NCBI RefSeq assembly: GCF_032062135.1
Contig: NC_092864.1
Location: 21,813,922 to 21,877,921, forward strand
Length of the DNA stretch: 64,000 bases
Reading direction: 5' to 3'
Source: Pyxicephalus adspersus
Lineage: Eukaryota > Chordata > Amphibia > Anura > Pyxicephalidae
The notes below the pieces were generated by a model, which made no database searches, was not told the origin of the DNA, and was given only the letters and a program-made list of their open reading frames with translations. Shown here piece by piece: positions 51,075 through 63,624 of this stretch. A program made the position numbers and the translations under genes. The stretch's first letter is position 1; every line of letters starts with the position of its first letter.

Positions 51075-54025
51075 CAATACAAGTGCCTGATCAAAATTCT
51101 TTTATCTGGCATGATAACCAGATTTTATTTTGATTTAATCAGTATATTTATAACCAATAAATATTGCATTTGAAATGATATTTGCACCTTTTTAGCGTTT
51201 AGTTATGTGTTACTATGACTCTCTTGTTTTTATTTAATCTGGCTCTCCCTTTCTCCAAACTCTTTATCTTCTAACTATAGAACAGCTCCAGAACTTTCAA
51301 TTTGTCATGTTTTGCTCTTATGTAAATTTGTTTCCATGCCTTTAATTTCTCCAGAGTTAATTGTCCTCTTATCTGCCCGTACACACATTGTTTAAGCAAA
51401 CCGGGGTCCTTCTGTGTTTATCTCCATTGCTCTCTACAGACAGTGCCACAAGATCCCCTCTGGCCCTTTATTACTTGCGTGATCCTGGCTTCCTATTTAC
51501 AATTGTTACATGCACAGAAGTCAATAGTAAACCGCTGTACAGAAAAAAAGGTTAAAATAGATGTGTGATTTTCAGAGCTATGTGCCAATTATCAAATAAA
51601 AAAGAAAATCCTTTGAATAGTGTTTTGTAAATATTTACATGCTAAAAGCCCCTCTGTCAGTTTTGCCAACACCAAGTACCTACAAAAACAGTAAATATTG
51701 TTGGAATATTAACCAGATATCAAGTGACAGGCAGATCAAGGCTTTAGGTTTGTTCCTGCAGAGAATGCAAGCTCTTTGCTGCACCCTGCTGATCACAATT
51801 GCAATCACACGACAAGCACTTGCATATTTCCACTTTGTGATATATACATTCAATATTTTTTAATGGTTGGCTGGAGACGTTAGAAAAGCGGGGGTCTTCT
51901 ATGAACTTGTCTTCAAACTGAGACCGTTTATGAATAACTGAGTTACGGTATACATTTTGTTACTCTTTATTAGCTACAGCTGCAATGCATCCATCAAGAT
52001 TTCTGCAAATACTGCAATGAACAATATATTTTACAATCCAGGGGGTTGATTTGATTATGAAGCAGTCAACCCATCTCCTCCAGGTTGACATTACATTGAT
52101 TGAATAATGTAGGATATCTTTGATAAGCATATGAAAACATGAGAAGGAATGCAGCATTTGTACTAGGTATGCTTTGTTAGTTATAGGAAATTTCATTTGC
52201 AAAAGGAAGCATAAAAAATCCAATATACAACATCTAGAGTAGCAAACAAACTGAAGACGTCATCAGGCCGCAATGTATGGATTGGCTCATTGTGGAATGT
52301 AGAAGAGCTGCATGAAAAAATCATTGAAAGGCTTTGTGGTTCTCCTGCTTTTATCAAAAGGAAAAACAGTACATGAGCAACATGATAACCTTCTGAAAAT
52401 GCTATTTTTATGGCTAATTCTGGCTTTTATAAATCACTAAAAACGGGAAATGGTTATATAGCCAGAATAGAAGAATAACATGTTTATTGCATGCTAGGGA
52501 ACCCAGATCCATTAGATCAGCATGACAGCCATGAAGCTACCCCTACCTGTATATTTCCTTCAATACTGTGTTCAATCAAAAGTATTCCCACCACTGAAAG
52601 CAAAACAACATAACACATGAAATACTTTCACAGTAAACGGAGAAAGGTAACTATAAGTGATTCGGCGCTGTGCCTATACAGTGTTAGCATTCTGGTCAAC
52701 ATTGGAAAAAGAAGAAAGGATTTTAAATATGTAAGACAGCTTGAGTTTAGCCTGTATACTCCCTGATGTTATTATAGATTGAAAGTCAATGTGAATATAA
52801 CAAGAACATAACAAGACTGACATGAACACCAGAAAACCCAGCATTGCCTTATAAAATGTATATAAATTCAGATGACATATAGAAGATTAAAAGTATATGC
52901 ACAATAAAATAACACCGCCCTATTAATTATTTTACAAGGCAAGCCAACTATCCCTTGAGATAACACATTTTCTGAGAACCCTAATAACCCTGCAAACTTT
53001 CCTCTGTTGACCTGGGTTTTGATAATGGAATGGAGATAAGTAATACTTCTATTGGGCAGAGATGTTGGGACACAAAACCATTTCCTAGTTGGCCAAGAAC
53101 AACTGAGTTGATCAACCAACATCAAACAGCTTGGTATTAGTTGATGGGTGATTCAGTAATATGTGTACCCGTCTAATTTAAACTAGAACTCCTGTTTTCT
53201 CTGAGGACCACAAATGGTGGTTAAGCACTTATTAACCTTTCCATATTCTAGAACATCATAAACCCTTCATATTTAAATGACATCCAACATTAATAAATCT
53301 TTTTTCCATGAGCTCAGGTTGTCAATGGTATATCTTCTAAGGTGCTGTGTCACCCAGTGCAGATCCACACTGGTACTCACACGTCAAAATCACAAGCCTG
53401 TGCAGAGGAGAAGACTTTCCACCACTACCGGATGATGATGGACCTCAGTGCAAGTACAGTAAAGACAACCAACATTTAGGTATGTACCTTTTTTTAATGT
53501 ATGGTTGGGAGGCTTTCGAGAAGCATGTAGATAGGGGAACTTTCTTTGGACGTTTTGCCTAAATGTAGTTAGCATATGAACAACCCGGACCTTACGTATA
53601 GCAGCATTTTACAATGTTTACATGGCTATTTACATCAATCCCTTATCTATAAAAGCTTACAATCTAGAATGTGCCTACCAAAACTGTTGAAAACACACAA
53701 TCTAGAAACATTGAATGTAGTGGACAACGTACCCAGTCCCCCACCCAACAGAACTGGTTGGCCAAGACCCTATAGCCAAAATAGGGTTTCACATTAATTG
53801 TGTACACATGTATATAGCATCACATATAGTAATAAAGGCAACCTTTGCCTTGTGATTTGCCCAGTGATGAGTTGAATTTGTCGTCATTTATTCACCATGT
53901 GTTGGCAGGCACTTAGAAAAGATTTTCTAATAACCCTAAACCTTGCAGTGCTTGAGAAATGAAATTAAATGAATTGTTCACACAATATGTTAAGCAAACT
54001 GAGAAATTTGCTTTCTGCATGTAAA
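51075..54025. other. Non-coding DNA, nothing recognised
   Basis: Frames of 60-87 codons lack features. The 71-codon frame at 53347-53562 has no splice context or family match. Confidence 0.4.
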
Positions 54026-54029
54026 GTAC

Positions 54030-54460
54030 CAGCTGGCCCATCACAAGATTGTTTGGAATTTAAAGCAGAAAGAGCGCAGAATACAAGGTGTAAATACAGT
54101 GCAGGCTGCCGCAAGCAAAATGAATGACACGAAGAAAAGCTTTATTAAGAAGGTAGCGTGTTAGGTGAGGTGATGTCCTGAGTGAGCAATTAAGAAGAGG
54201 TTTTAGGAGAACAGAGAACGCTTTTGGTTAATCCTTCGTATTGTCATTAATAAAGTGAAATGCTGTCTCTGCACCTTCTGGTTGAACATTAAGCTGGCTG
54301 CGTCAAGCAAGACTTTCAATCAATTAGTTTGCATAATTCACGACACATCATTAAATAATAAATAACAGCTTAGTTGGCTTGAAAGATCCCTAAAGAATAT
54401 TGGGCTGCATTTAGGAGAGGGACTGAGGAAGGAATTGTCTCGGACATTAAAGCCCAACTA
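54030..54460. promoter_or_regulatory. Candidate conserved non-coding element
   Basis: Repeat-free and motif-rich: CAATCAATTAGTTTGCATAA (homeodomain plus POU-like), CATTAAATAATAAATAAC, GAGCGCAGAATACAAGG and CTTCGTATTGTCATTAATAAAG. The densest such stretch in the upstream half. Enhancer function is inference. Confidence 0.3.
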
Positions 54461-54464
54461 AACT

Positions 54465-55770
54465 CAAAAATGAACAATGCAAATTATGATAGCAATCAGG
54501 TTGATAAGTAAATACAGCGTATGGAAGTCTAAAGTGTTACTAACTATTAATGTTGCCCAATAAAATATTGGATCACTACTGAGTCTATGGTACACAAAGG
54601 TGGACAGAGATAGGTAGTGAACCCTTCTGATCAGGTCAAGTCTTCTCATACTCAAGAATGGAATGTAAATCAAAAAATGACCTGCTGCACAGACATATGA
54701 AGATTCCAGTTATATGTGATGATGGTGTTGGATTAGGTAAGTACCAAGGAATGAAAACATAGGCATATCTTGTGGAATAAATTATAGTTACAAACATTTC
54801 TAACGGTTTTGTAACAGGAGAGATCCCATTACGGGCGAATACCTAAGGCAATACAAGTAGTCCCTGGGTTAAGGACATCAGACATATGTGCAGGACAGAG
54901 GCTGGATGGGGGGAGATGGCTGTTTGCATGTCTTGCAGAAGATATATTTTGCTAAACACATCTGAGTTTGTGGGTGATCTTAGGGTGGTGAGCTCCTTCT
55001 GCAGCTTCTTGTAACTCTTTAATGACCAAGAAAAACTCTGCAGTTTTCTTTTTTTTTGAATATCAAAGCTCAGCTTGCTCCAGAAGTTAATGAATATCTA
55101 GGCTCCATAAAGTGTTGCTTTGTTTGTGATTACCTCACAGTGAGGATTTTATACAGTAAATGACACCATGCTGCCTAATAATATGTTGAGTCAAACATCT
55201 GTCCTAACTGCATTTATTAAAATAATGTACCTGTTCCGACTTACATACAATTCAACTTAAGAACAACCCTATAGTCCCTATCTCGTATGTAATTCGGGGA
55301 CTACCTGTACTTATTTGGTCCTACAGTGTAATTTCCCCACTGGACAAATAGAATCTCACTCAAGGCAGGCCGGAAAGCCTTGCTGGTTCATCCAGCAAGA
55401 CAGGTACTGGTGAAGGTGGGTGTTCTTCCAGCTCTCTTATCACTGATCGCATGATGAGCAGAGCATGCTGCAGCAAAAAAAGTATTCCTCTTCAAGAGAT
55501 CACCTACTTCTCAAAAATAATGGTCATCAGTGCAAATAAAAAGGACAAATCTCGCCAATGATGACACAGGCCAGAATGAAAACTCAAGAGAAGGTTTAAC
55601 TTTTTCCCATTGTACCCAAAACTAAAAAGAAAGAAAGCAGAGGAAAGCTAGGGTTTTGTACGACAAATCAAAGTTATAATATGAGCAAAAAGTTCAATGA
55701 AAGTACAACTTTCATATGAGTAGCTGTATTACAGATATTTTGAATCCTATATGCCCATTCTAACTTTATT
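54465..55770. other. Non-coding DNA, probably partly repeat
   Basis: TAGTCCCTGGGTTAAGGACATC at 54860 and GTTCCGACTTACATACAATT at 55225 with TCGGGGACTACCTGTA look like the ends of one decayed inverted element. No gene. Confidence 0.35.
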
Positions 55771-55777
55771 GCATCTA

Positions 55778-55925
55778 CCTAGATTGTAAGCTCTTCGGGG
55801 CAGGGTCCTCTCCACTTCCTGTGTCACTGTCTGTATCTGTCTGTCATTTGCAAGCCCTATTTAATGTACAGCTCTGAGTAATATGTTGGAGCTATATAAA
55901 TCATGTTTATTATTATTATTAAAAA
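55778..55925 (+). mobile_element. ATTGTAAGCTCTTCGG retroelement tail, copy 3
   Basis: GATTGTAAGCTCTTCGGGGC, GTCCTCTCCACTTCCTGTGT, TATTTAATGTACAGCTCTGA, GGAGCTATATAAATCATG, then ATT repeats. Same family as 31.8 and 33.9 kb. Confidence 0.7.
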
Positions 55926-56229
55926 TAATATTAATATTAATAGATGTTTTGCTGGAATTTATTTTCAAACTTTTTCAGACCTCATGAAAAGTTTGCTCAA
56001 AAAAAATCCTATACTTCAGGTTTTCCAACCCAAAGCACAGAATTTATGGGACATATAAATATCACCTTTTAGCAATAAAGTGTTGTTTCTTATGCTCCTA
56101 TAGTTATTATGTTGGCTCAAAGCCTCATATTCTTGCCTTGAAGCACCATAGTCCTCCATTCTAATCTCAGCCAGGATGTTATCTGTATGGCATGTGTAAG
56201 TTCTGGTAAGATAATCGGCTTCCCCTCAA

Positions 56230-56510
56230 ATTGGCTTTAAGCTATGTACACACATCAGATAATAATAAGCCAAGGCAAAAAGGTTGTGCTCATCTGGGAT
56301 GAAAATCTGACCTTTGTACATTGGCCGATTGATGAACAACCGATTGGCAATGACCATTGTTAACTCCCTTGGCGAAGAGCACAGCAGGGTGCTGCACACT
56401 CACCCACCCCCCCAATCCTCTCCGTAGAACAGAATGACACTGTGTGTACAGGAATCGTTCATTCATCTGTCACTGGAAACAATCACGTCCACCGGATGTC
56501 AGTTGAAGTC
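56230..56510. mobile_element. GTACACA-type MITE copy
   Basis: Left end TTAAGCTATGTACACACATC. The interior has CCCCCAATCCTCTCCGTAGA and GTGTGTACAGGAATCGTTCA, in common with the 29.2-kb copy. The right end is worn. Confidence 0.6.
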
Positions 56511-56514
56511 TCTA

Positions 56515-57730
56515 GACTATGGTAGGACATCAGCTCATTTGAGGGACAAGCAACAAGCATGACTACCCTGATAAGGCACCCTCTTATATTTTTTGAAATG
56601 CCAAAATATGCCCTAGGTCTTATTTTCAGGGGGATGTCTTATTTTTCCATGAAGAAGACTATAGCACACATTTATTGTTGAAAATCACGCATGATCACTC
56701 ATGTGCCATTCATTGTCCCCTTCTGATCACTCTTTTTTTTTGGCATATTAGCCTACTTTCCTATTTTTTAAATACTGTAAGTAGTATTTTCCTTCATTGT
56801 GAATTGGATTAAAGGGATGTAAATCCAGTGTACCTCCTGATAGCTTAATAATACACAAGTGGGGTCAATAGCTATAGAAATAAGAGATGTATGTGGAAAC
56901 ATTGGTCCTTGTACTTGATAACTGACCCATATTTTCTTCTTACAGTCCCAGATTTTGAAGGTTGGCCTATGGAATCATATCATGAATAACATCAGCAATC
57001 TGTCTGCATTTTACTGTGTATCTTCAAATAAATTTGTGGTGTTGACTATTTTAGAATATTTTTTTGCAAATCAGCCTTTAAAATCAACCTGTGAGGCTAT
57101 GTTCAGGGTTCAGACTGGCCATAAAGTTGAGATGTGGTTACCATTTCTTTATGCTATAGAATAACTGCCTCGGGGGAGACGCTGCACATGGTTGTCCGCA
57201 TGGCAGCCCCATGGAGAATGAATGGGGGCGCCAGTGACCAGTTCAGTACTGTACACTGCCAATAGCTGTGCAGACGCTGGTTCTATAAAAAACAGCGCTG
57301 CAGTGTGAATGACCAAGCAGTTGTGCCAGCATGAGGATCGCTAAATTCCGAGCCAGGCCTGAAACTCCTCTAAAGATACCAATATGTGAATGGTTAATTC
57401 TGATTTGTATTTATAGTGAATATAGAAGCAAAAAAAAAGCAAGTGTTTTCTCCAGACAGGATGACCAGACCTCTATGGAATGGCAAGGAAAGTGATCTTG
57501 ATCACAGGTGCTTTATTAGCTCGTAAAGTTGTATTTCCAAGAGCACTTGACTACAAGTGGACAAAAGAGTGCTTATCCTTTACCATCTCGTTGGTAGAAC
57601 ATAAACACACATAGTGAATAATGATGTGTTAAAGCCAATAACCAGCTACAGGAAAGACTGTGCATGTTAAGGAGTGTGCAGGGAGCCCATGTAGAAGATG
57701 TATGGTAACGCTAGTTTGAAAATAGCCTTT
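56515..57730. other. Non-coding DNA, nothing recognised
   Basis: No gene. ATGCCCTAGGTCTTATTTTCAGGGGGATG near 56606-56634 looks repeat-like, but I cannot pair it with another copy in the window. Confidence 0.35.
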
Positions 57731-57734
57731 CCTG

Positions 57735-57990
57735 AAAATACAGAAAAACCTTTTCTCCTGGGGCAGAAGACCCAATTTTTCTCTGCTGCAGTTAAAATAA
57801 ATTTTTAGGTCTTTCCCCTCCTCTAGCCTATGATTGGACTGCAAAAGTAGAAGCAGCAGACTGATGGGCTCTTCTCTCTGTCCCATATAAGCAATGCAGC
57901 AAAAACGAACTGACTTCTTGTACTGCTTCTCTCTCTCTCACAGTATGAGCTGTGTTTTATTGGAAATGCAGGAGGCCGATACCAAGTGAA
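57735..57990. repeat. Old interspersed repeat, second copy of the 20.4-kb family
   Basis: CTCTGCTGCAGTTAAAATAA, GCAGCAGACTGATGGGCTC and GGAGGCCGATACCAAGTG parallel 20.4-20.6 kb in the same order. Confidence 0.4.
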
Positions 57991-58255
57991 ATTCAGGTAC
58001 ATCTACAGGTTTGCACTGCAAAATGTGATGATGCATTAATGATTATTTAGTTATGAATTTATTTGTTAGTAAAACTGGTTTCAGGTCAATAACCAATTAG
58101 AGGGTAATAACATGCATCAAACATGTAGTAGGAAGAACAAGCAGGTGTATATACAATGGTAGGTTAGGCAGACTTGTAAGAAATGGCTCCAAATGCAGGA
58201 TTTGTATGCCCAGCCATGCAATGGAGGTCCCCATGCTGTGTCTGTATTGACCAAG

Positions 58256-59412
58256 TATATAGAAAAAATGAAAAAGGATAGGACAAAAGAAAGGGGCAGT
58301 AAGGAAGTAGGGCAGGGAAAAGGAAATGAGATAAGCAACAGTAAAGGAAGTGGAGGGAATAGAGGAAGGGAAGGGGCAAAAAAGGAAAGTAAGTGAAAAA
58401 GGAACCGAATTGTAAAGGAAAAGAAAAAGAAAGGAAAGGAAAATGAGAACTATAAAGGAAGGTAAGTAAAAAAGAGGGAAGGAAGAGAGGAAGAAGAAAA
58501 GCAAATGAGAAAAAAAAATACAAAAGAAAGGGAAAGAAAGAGAGTAGAGCATCTGGAGAGGAAATTAAATGATGGAACAGAAAGGAAAGGGAAGAAGGAA
58601 TAAAATAAATGTAAGAAGAGAAAGGTACGTGAGGAGAGGGGAGGAAGGAATGGGAAGTTGAGGAGATAGAAAAAAAAGAAATTAAATTAAAATGAAGGAA
58701 AGGGAATTGAAGGAAAAGGAAAAATGAAGAAACAAAGGTATGAAAAAAGTAAGGTAGGAAGAAAGAAGGAAAAAAGGGCAAATAAGGTAAGTACAAAAGG
58801 GAAGAAATAGAGGAAAAAGAAAGGAAGAAAAAAAAAAAGCAAATGAAAAAAAAATAAAACAAAAGAATCCGGAGAGGAAATGAAATATTGGAACAGAAAG
58901 GAAAGGGAAAGAAAAGAAAGGGAAGATAAGGAAGGAATACAATAAATGAAAGAAGAGAAAGGTAAGTGAGGAGCAGGGAGAGATGGGAGGTGAGGAAGGA
59001 ATGGGGAGTTGAGGGTATAGAAACAAGAAAGGAAATTAAAATGAAGGAAATGAAATGGAAGGAAAAGGAAAAGTGTGAAGGGAAAGGGAAAATGAAGGAA
59101 CAAAGATATGAAAAAAGTAACATAGGAAAAAGAAAGGCAAAAGGTAAATAAGATAGGTAAAAAGGGAAGAAAGAGAATAAAGTAGGACTGAAGGCAATTG
59201 AAGACAATGGAAATGGAAAGATGGAAACAAAACAAGCAGGGAAGGAAGGGAAGGGAAAAGAAAAATTAAAAGAAAGGTGGAGGGGGGAAGAAAACAAGGC
59301 AGGAGTAGCAGAAGAAGGGAAAGATAGAGGGAAGAAACACGGAAGAAAATAATCACAATAGAAAGGAGTGAGAACAGGAAGTAATGTAAGGAATAGGAAA
59401 AGGAAACAATGA
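58256..59412. repeat. 1.15-kb polypurine (GGAAA/GAAAG) tract
   Basis: Plus strand almost only A and G, with words such as GGAAAGGGAAGAAGG and AAAGAAAGG. Several blocks recur (GAATC/CATC GGAGAGGAAATTAAATGATGGAACAGAAAGGAAA at 58552 and 58868), showing internal duplication of some 300 bp. The 377- and 182-codon minus-strand frames, nearly all Ser/Phe/Leu/Pro, arise because TTC/CTT/TCC codons avoid stops; they are not genes. Confidence 0.92.
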
Positions 59413-59414
59413 GG

Positions 59415-60150
59415 TGCTGTTAGACGCAGTGTTATAATTCTGCCTGCACAGGAATTAGGTTTGTTTTTCTGTTGACTGCTATTTTTCCATCATAGACCAT
59501 ATGGCACAGAGAAGAGCGAGTGTATTTAGCAAGTATTACAGCAGCAATTCAAAGCAATGTGTTCTTGCAGAGTCTGTGGATTCCCAACTGGTTTATTTTT
59601 CTTGTACAGTGATTTTATTAAGTCTTAATGCTGTTATTTCATGGGGTCCATTGAGGGGTGATTACAAAAGTCAAAAGAATAAGGGCTTCTCCTAGACATC
59701 AGCACACTCACACAAAACTCAGAGGTCCTTTCAGTGCTACTTGTACACCCAAGTGATATTAGGCACGGTTACCTGGCAACCTTTCAACATTCTCCATATG
59801 GTATAATTGTTCCTAATGCAAAGTCCCATCCTCTAATCTGTGGCAGCAGTCCCACAAGGCTTAGGAGAGCAGCATGTAGTTAAAGACATAACATAAAGTT
59901 AACTAAGTATGAAATTTCGGTTATCTTTCTATGTGACCTTCCGGTGTTCTCTTCGGTACTGTAGAGCCATAAGGAGATTCAGGACTCCAGGTTATAATAT
60001 CTGCATGGGATGTCCTATACATGGACATGTTTGATTCTGAGTTTTCCTTATTTGTAAGATAAGCAGTATTTACTAACATTCTCTACGTAATTAAATGGAT
60101 CACTTTTATCGGCCATTACATGGGGAGAAAATAACTGAAGACATTTAGGC
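59415..60150. other. Non-coding DNA, nothing recognised
   Basis: One 64-codon frame without features. Confidence 0.4.
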
Positions 60151-60152
60151 CA

Positions 60153-60323
60153 TTGACTCGGCAGAGTGAATTATCACCTAGCCTAACAAATGAAGTGAAA
60201 AAAATACCCAGTCATACGCAAGCCAATGCAACATGATTTTGGCTTGTGGGTGCTTGGATAGGTGAAGTCAGAAAAGCTCCACCTCATTCACTAGGCTAAG
60301 TGATAATTCAGTTTGCTGAGCAA
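60153..60323. mobile_element. GTGAATTA-type foldback MITE, copy 3
   Basis: GCAGAGTGAATTATCACCTA with GCCTA is mirrored by TAGGCTAAGTGATAATTCAG and TTTGCTGAGC. These are well-preserved inverted ends. Confidence 0.7.
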
Positions 60324-60370
60324 ACAATCCATATTTCTATCAATCCTTTTGATAATTGAGTTCTGGCTTT

Positions 60371-60585
60371 TCACTCAGCAAAGTGAATTATTACTCCGCA
60401 ATAAAAAACGCACTTAGTGAATGTAGTGAAGCGCTGTTTAGTTTACCATTTCAATTGTATGCAAACACAAGATATAATTTTTTTTAGATCTCTTCAACGT
60501 GATTGGGTACCCTTTGCAAAGTGATTTTCCACCACATTCACTAAGCTTAATAAACTATCCCTTGCAGTGACCATTCACTTTGCTA
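60371..60585. mobile_element. GTGAATTA-type foldback MITE, copy 4
   Basis: CACTCAGCAAAGTGAATTAT is mirrored by GACCATTCACTTTGCTAAG. The interior has CACTTAGTGAATGTAGTG mirrored by CCACATTCACTAAGC. It sits about 50 bp from copy 3. Confidence 0.65.
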
Positions 60586-60589
60586 AGAA

Positions 60590-61570
60590 TACATAAACAC
60601 GTGGAAGGAATGTAAAAAGATCTCATATTTTGTTTGCATATGATTGAATGGGTAAACGCAGCAGGGCTTCACTACATTCATCATAAAATCCTTTTGTAAA
60701 TCATCCCTATAGGGCTTTGTAAACATTTACATTTATTTTCTTGAGATTTGAAAAAAACATATGAAATGCACATAAATGTTGCATGTGAAATTCCTGTTTA
60801 AAATGTCCATTCAGCAAGTGCTTGTTGCCCCGTTTGATTGGCTTCCATACTTCCCTTAAAGCCAAACTTCATACTAAATATTTATTTAAAAAAATGCCCC
60901 AGCATTATTCAAAAACAAAAAGTGGCATTGGCTGCAATGCTCTCTTTCTCTCAGCAGCTGTCCCCTGCAATACATACGTTTGATCACTAGACGTCCTCAG
61001 TCTTCCAAATCAGAATCTTTATCCAAGATTCAAATTCCTCTCTGTTCCCTTTATTGAGGGCAGTTTGATTGTATATTTGATTTACCCAGTCTTGTTTTTA
61101 TAGAGGGATGCAGGGTATGTGGCCTTTACTATTGTCTGTATTGCTTGTGGAAGATTTCTTACCATTTCTTTCTGTGGGGACGACACGGCAAAAAATAAAT
61201 CTTAAATTTAGCAAATATTTGGCTAGATTATTCCACACTATCTATTCTTCCTTTTTCCATTGTAGTGTCTCTCTGGTCTTCTAAAAATATCAAACTTTAC
61301 TGAACATTTCAGGAGAAATAAAGTAAAAGCAGTCCCTTCTTGTAAATATGAGTTATCCATTCTCATTTCTCTATCCTTGCTGCAATTTCTGCTATTTATG
61401 AGCTTGTAATAAGGTCTTCTTGTATTTTTCACAGAAAGATATTATTCCTTTGGTACCAGATTTAAAGCCTCCTTCGACAAAGCACTGTAGCTTTACACAC
61501 ATATATAGTGTTATTAAAACAAGCAAACAAAGAAATGTTAAAAACCCGGCATTTAGAGAAAGCTGTATAC
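60590..61570. other. Non-coding DNA, nothing recognised
   Basis: CCTTAAAGCCAAACTTCATAC near 60855 resembles TTAAAG-type repeat ends. No gene. Confidence 0.35.
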
Positions 61571-61579
61571 AGTTCAGTG

Positions 61580-62262
61580 CAAACAATGTAAATGACCATA
61601 TAATATATGTGAATGCAAACAATGTAGATGACCATATATGGGAGTAAAATATGCAAATGCAAACAATGTAGATGACCATTTATAGGAGTACAATATGCAA
61701 ATTCAAACAATGTGGATGACCATATATGGGGGTACAATATGTAAATGCAAGCAATGTAGATGACCATACAATCTGGTTTAGTAGAGTCTCCTGTGTACCC
61801 TGAAAATTTCACACTGGGGATGACAGCAGCATGGACACAGACACAGCTCTCATGCTACTGCTGCTGGGACTATCTCACAGTACAAGGTGGGCAGGGAGCA
61901 GCCACAGCTGATTGCCAGGCCTAGAGTACACCCCAATCTCAGGGAGCTCACACTGAGCATGCTCAGGAGCCTCCCTCCTCTGGTAGATAGCAGGATCTAG
62001 TGGAGAAACATAGGAGTTGCATGCAGCCCATCCCTTGCAATCAGGAGAGGGCCAGATCTGGCAGCTTTACGAGCTGGGTGTGGCCCACGGGCCGTAGGTT
62101 GGGCACCCTTGATGTGAATGACTATATATAGGAGTACACTATGCATATGCAAATGATATAGCTGACTGTATATGGGAGAACAATATCTGAATGCAAATTT
62201 ACATGACAAATGTAGATGACCATTTATGGGTGTCTCAGTAGATGACCATATATAGGTGTACA
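61580..62262. repeat. 44-bp minisatellite, interrupted
   Basis: AATGTAGATGACCATATATG followed by GGAGTACAATATGCAAATGC starts at 61585, 61621, 61665, 61709 and 61753 (spacings 36, 44, 44, 44). Degenerate units resume at about 62110-62260 after 330 bp of unrelated sequence. Frames along it give repeated peptides (GHLHCLHLH) and are not genes. Confidence 0.85.
61775..62108. mobile_element. hAT-like remnant inside the minisatellite
   Basis: Ends GGCCCACGGGCCGTAGGTTG followed by GGCACCCTTG, the text of a hAT-type terminal repeat. The matching CAAGGGTGCCCAACC is not present at the other side, so that end is lost. GC-richer than the array around it. Confidence 0.5.
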
Positions 62263-62267
62263 TGGAT

Positions 62268-62462
62268 CAGGGGTTGTCAAACTCCAATCCTCAAGGGCCA
62301 GGATCTGCATACTCTTTTAGCATTTATAATTTAAGCATTTCAGCATTTTTATAATTGTTTTAAGTAGGGTGGGGCTTAAAGACTGAGAAAATAAAATATA
62401 AATATACTATCTGAAAATTCTAGCCTGTATGTGGCCTTGAAGGACTAGAGTTGGACGCCCAA
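62268..62462. mobile_element. hAT-type MITE, CAGGGGTTGTCAAACTCC end
   Basis: CAGGGGTTGTCAAACTCCAA with CCTCAAGGGCCAGGATCTG is mirrored by CTAGCCTGTATGTGGCCTTG and GGACTAGAGTTGGACGCCC. The target duplication is not convincing. Confidence 0.6.
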
Positions 62463-62464
62463 GA

Positions 62465-63615
62465 TTTATATCCTGAAAAGAATTCAGAGTTTTACAATAC
62501 TGTGTATCATAATTACCTTTTTTTCATAAAATATGTGTTTTTTTCCTTTTTAATAAACTTTATAAACTTTCTCCCTGATGGTTACAATACTGGACCAAGC
62601 CTGTGCAATATGTATAACTACAGACACTTATTGTTCCATCATGTTTATTAGGGTAACAATGCAGAAGATCAGTTGGGAGATGAAGACAGAGCCTGGTCAC
62701 CCAATACCAGGAAATGTTGAACATGACCTTCTGGAAAGATCATCATCTTTTGAAAGCTATAGATTGAAAATGCCAGTTGGTCATGTTATGGCTGACGCTG
62801 TGTTTGGATGATTCCTTGCAGAATGATTTATTTCAGGTGGACTTCCTCTCTAATCGAACATGATTTGTTTATTCTGAATATTCATTCAATTTTTATTAGA
62901 TGTGATAAACCACAATTCTCTTCTTATTACCCCAACTCATGAAGGACAGATCAAGCTGGCTGCATATTTACAGGGATGATGGGATGTAGCTGAGGTGGTT
63001 GCCAGCAGTCTTGACTTCTTCTGGTATTTTTGTTAAAATAAAAGCTTCATTTAGAATGTATGTATGTGGCCCTAGTTGTATATGGATAATGAAATGCTTT
63101 ACCTGGTGTTCTACTGCTTTCCTAAAGGTTTCCTAAACTAAAATAAATTTTAGTTTAATTTTATTATTGTTGCAAAATGAGAAATCCAAATGCTCAATTG
63201 GAGTCAACATGTTTCATGGTAGATAAGGAGAGCTCCCACTGGATGAGACAAGGTCTTTAAAGCAAAGGAGAGATCATAGTTGTATTTGTACGCTAAAAGC
63301 TGTCATAAATCATGTGACCCTATTGGCATCTCCTGTACTTGTTCCTACTGCCTGACCCAGAGGTGGGCAAACAGGCCAAAAAAAAGCATACAGACCATAA
63401 AATTTGAGATTCACTGCTATAATCCTTAACCTTCTTCCCCAGGCATTGATTCGTGAGTGCATGACGGTAATCCTGACCCTGGCTATAGTGCAAATTCTAT
63501 AAACAATAATATTGGTTTGCAATTGTGATTTTGTTTTAGTTTGTGAATGTTGACAGATTAGCACATATTCTTTAATATTTGTCATTTTATGTCTTTATGT
63601 TAGTGCTTTGCATGA
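62465..63615. other. Non-coding DNA, nothing recognised
   Basis: Frames of 66-91 codons without features. Confidence 0.4.
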
Positions 63616-63624
63616 CTCTTCTAA

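Noticed and set aside
58164..59297. 377-codon minus-strand open frame
   Set aside because: It consists almost only of Ser, Phe, Leu, Pro and Ile because it reads a polypurine tract backwards; other frames there are open too. No start context, domain or splice signal.
61580..61775. CRISPR-like array of regular repeats
   Set aside because: The units abut without unique spacers and the sequence is vertebrate; it is a minisatellite.
61392..61812. Frames with repeated GHLHCLHLH-like peptide, possible metal-binding repeat
   Set aside because: The peptide repeats only because the 44-bp minisatellite is read in shifting frames; 44 is not a multiple of three.
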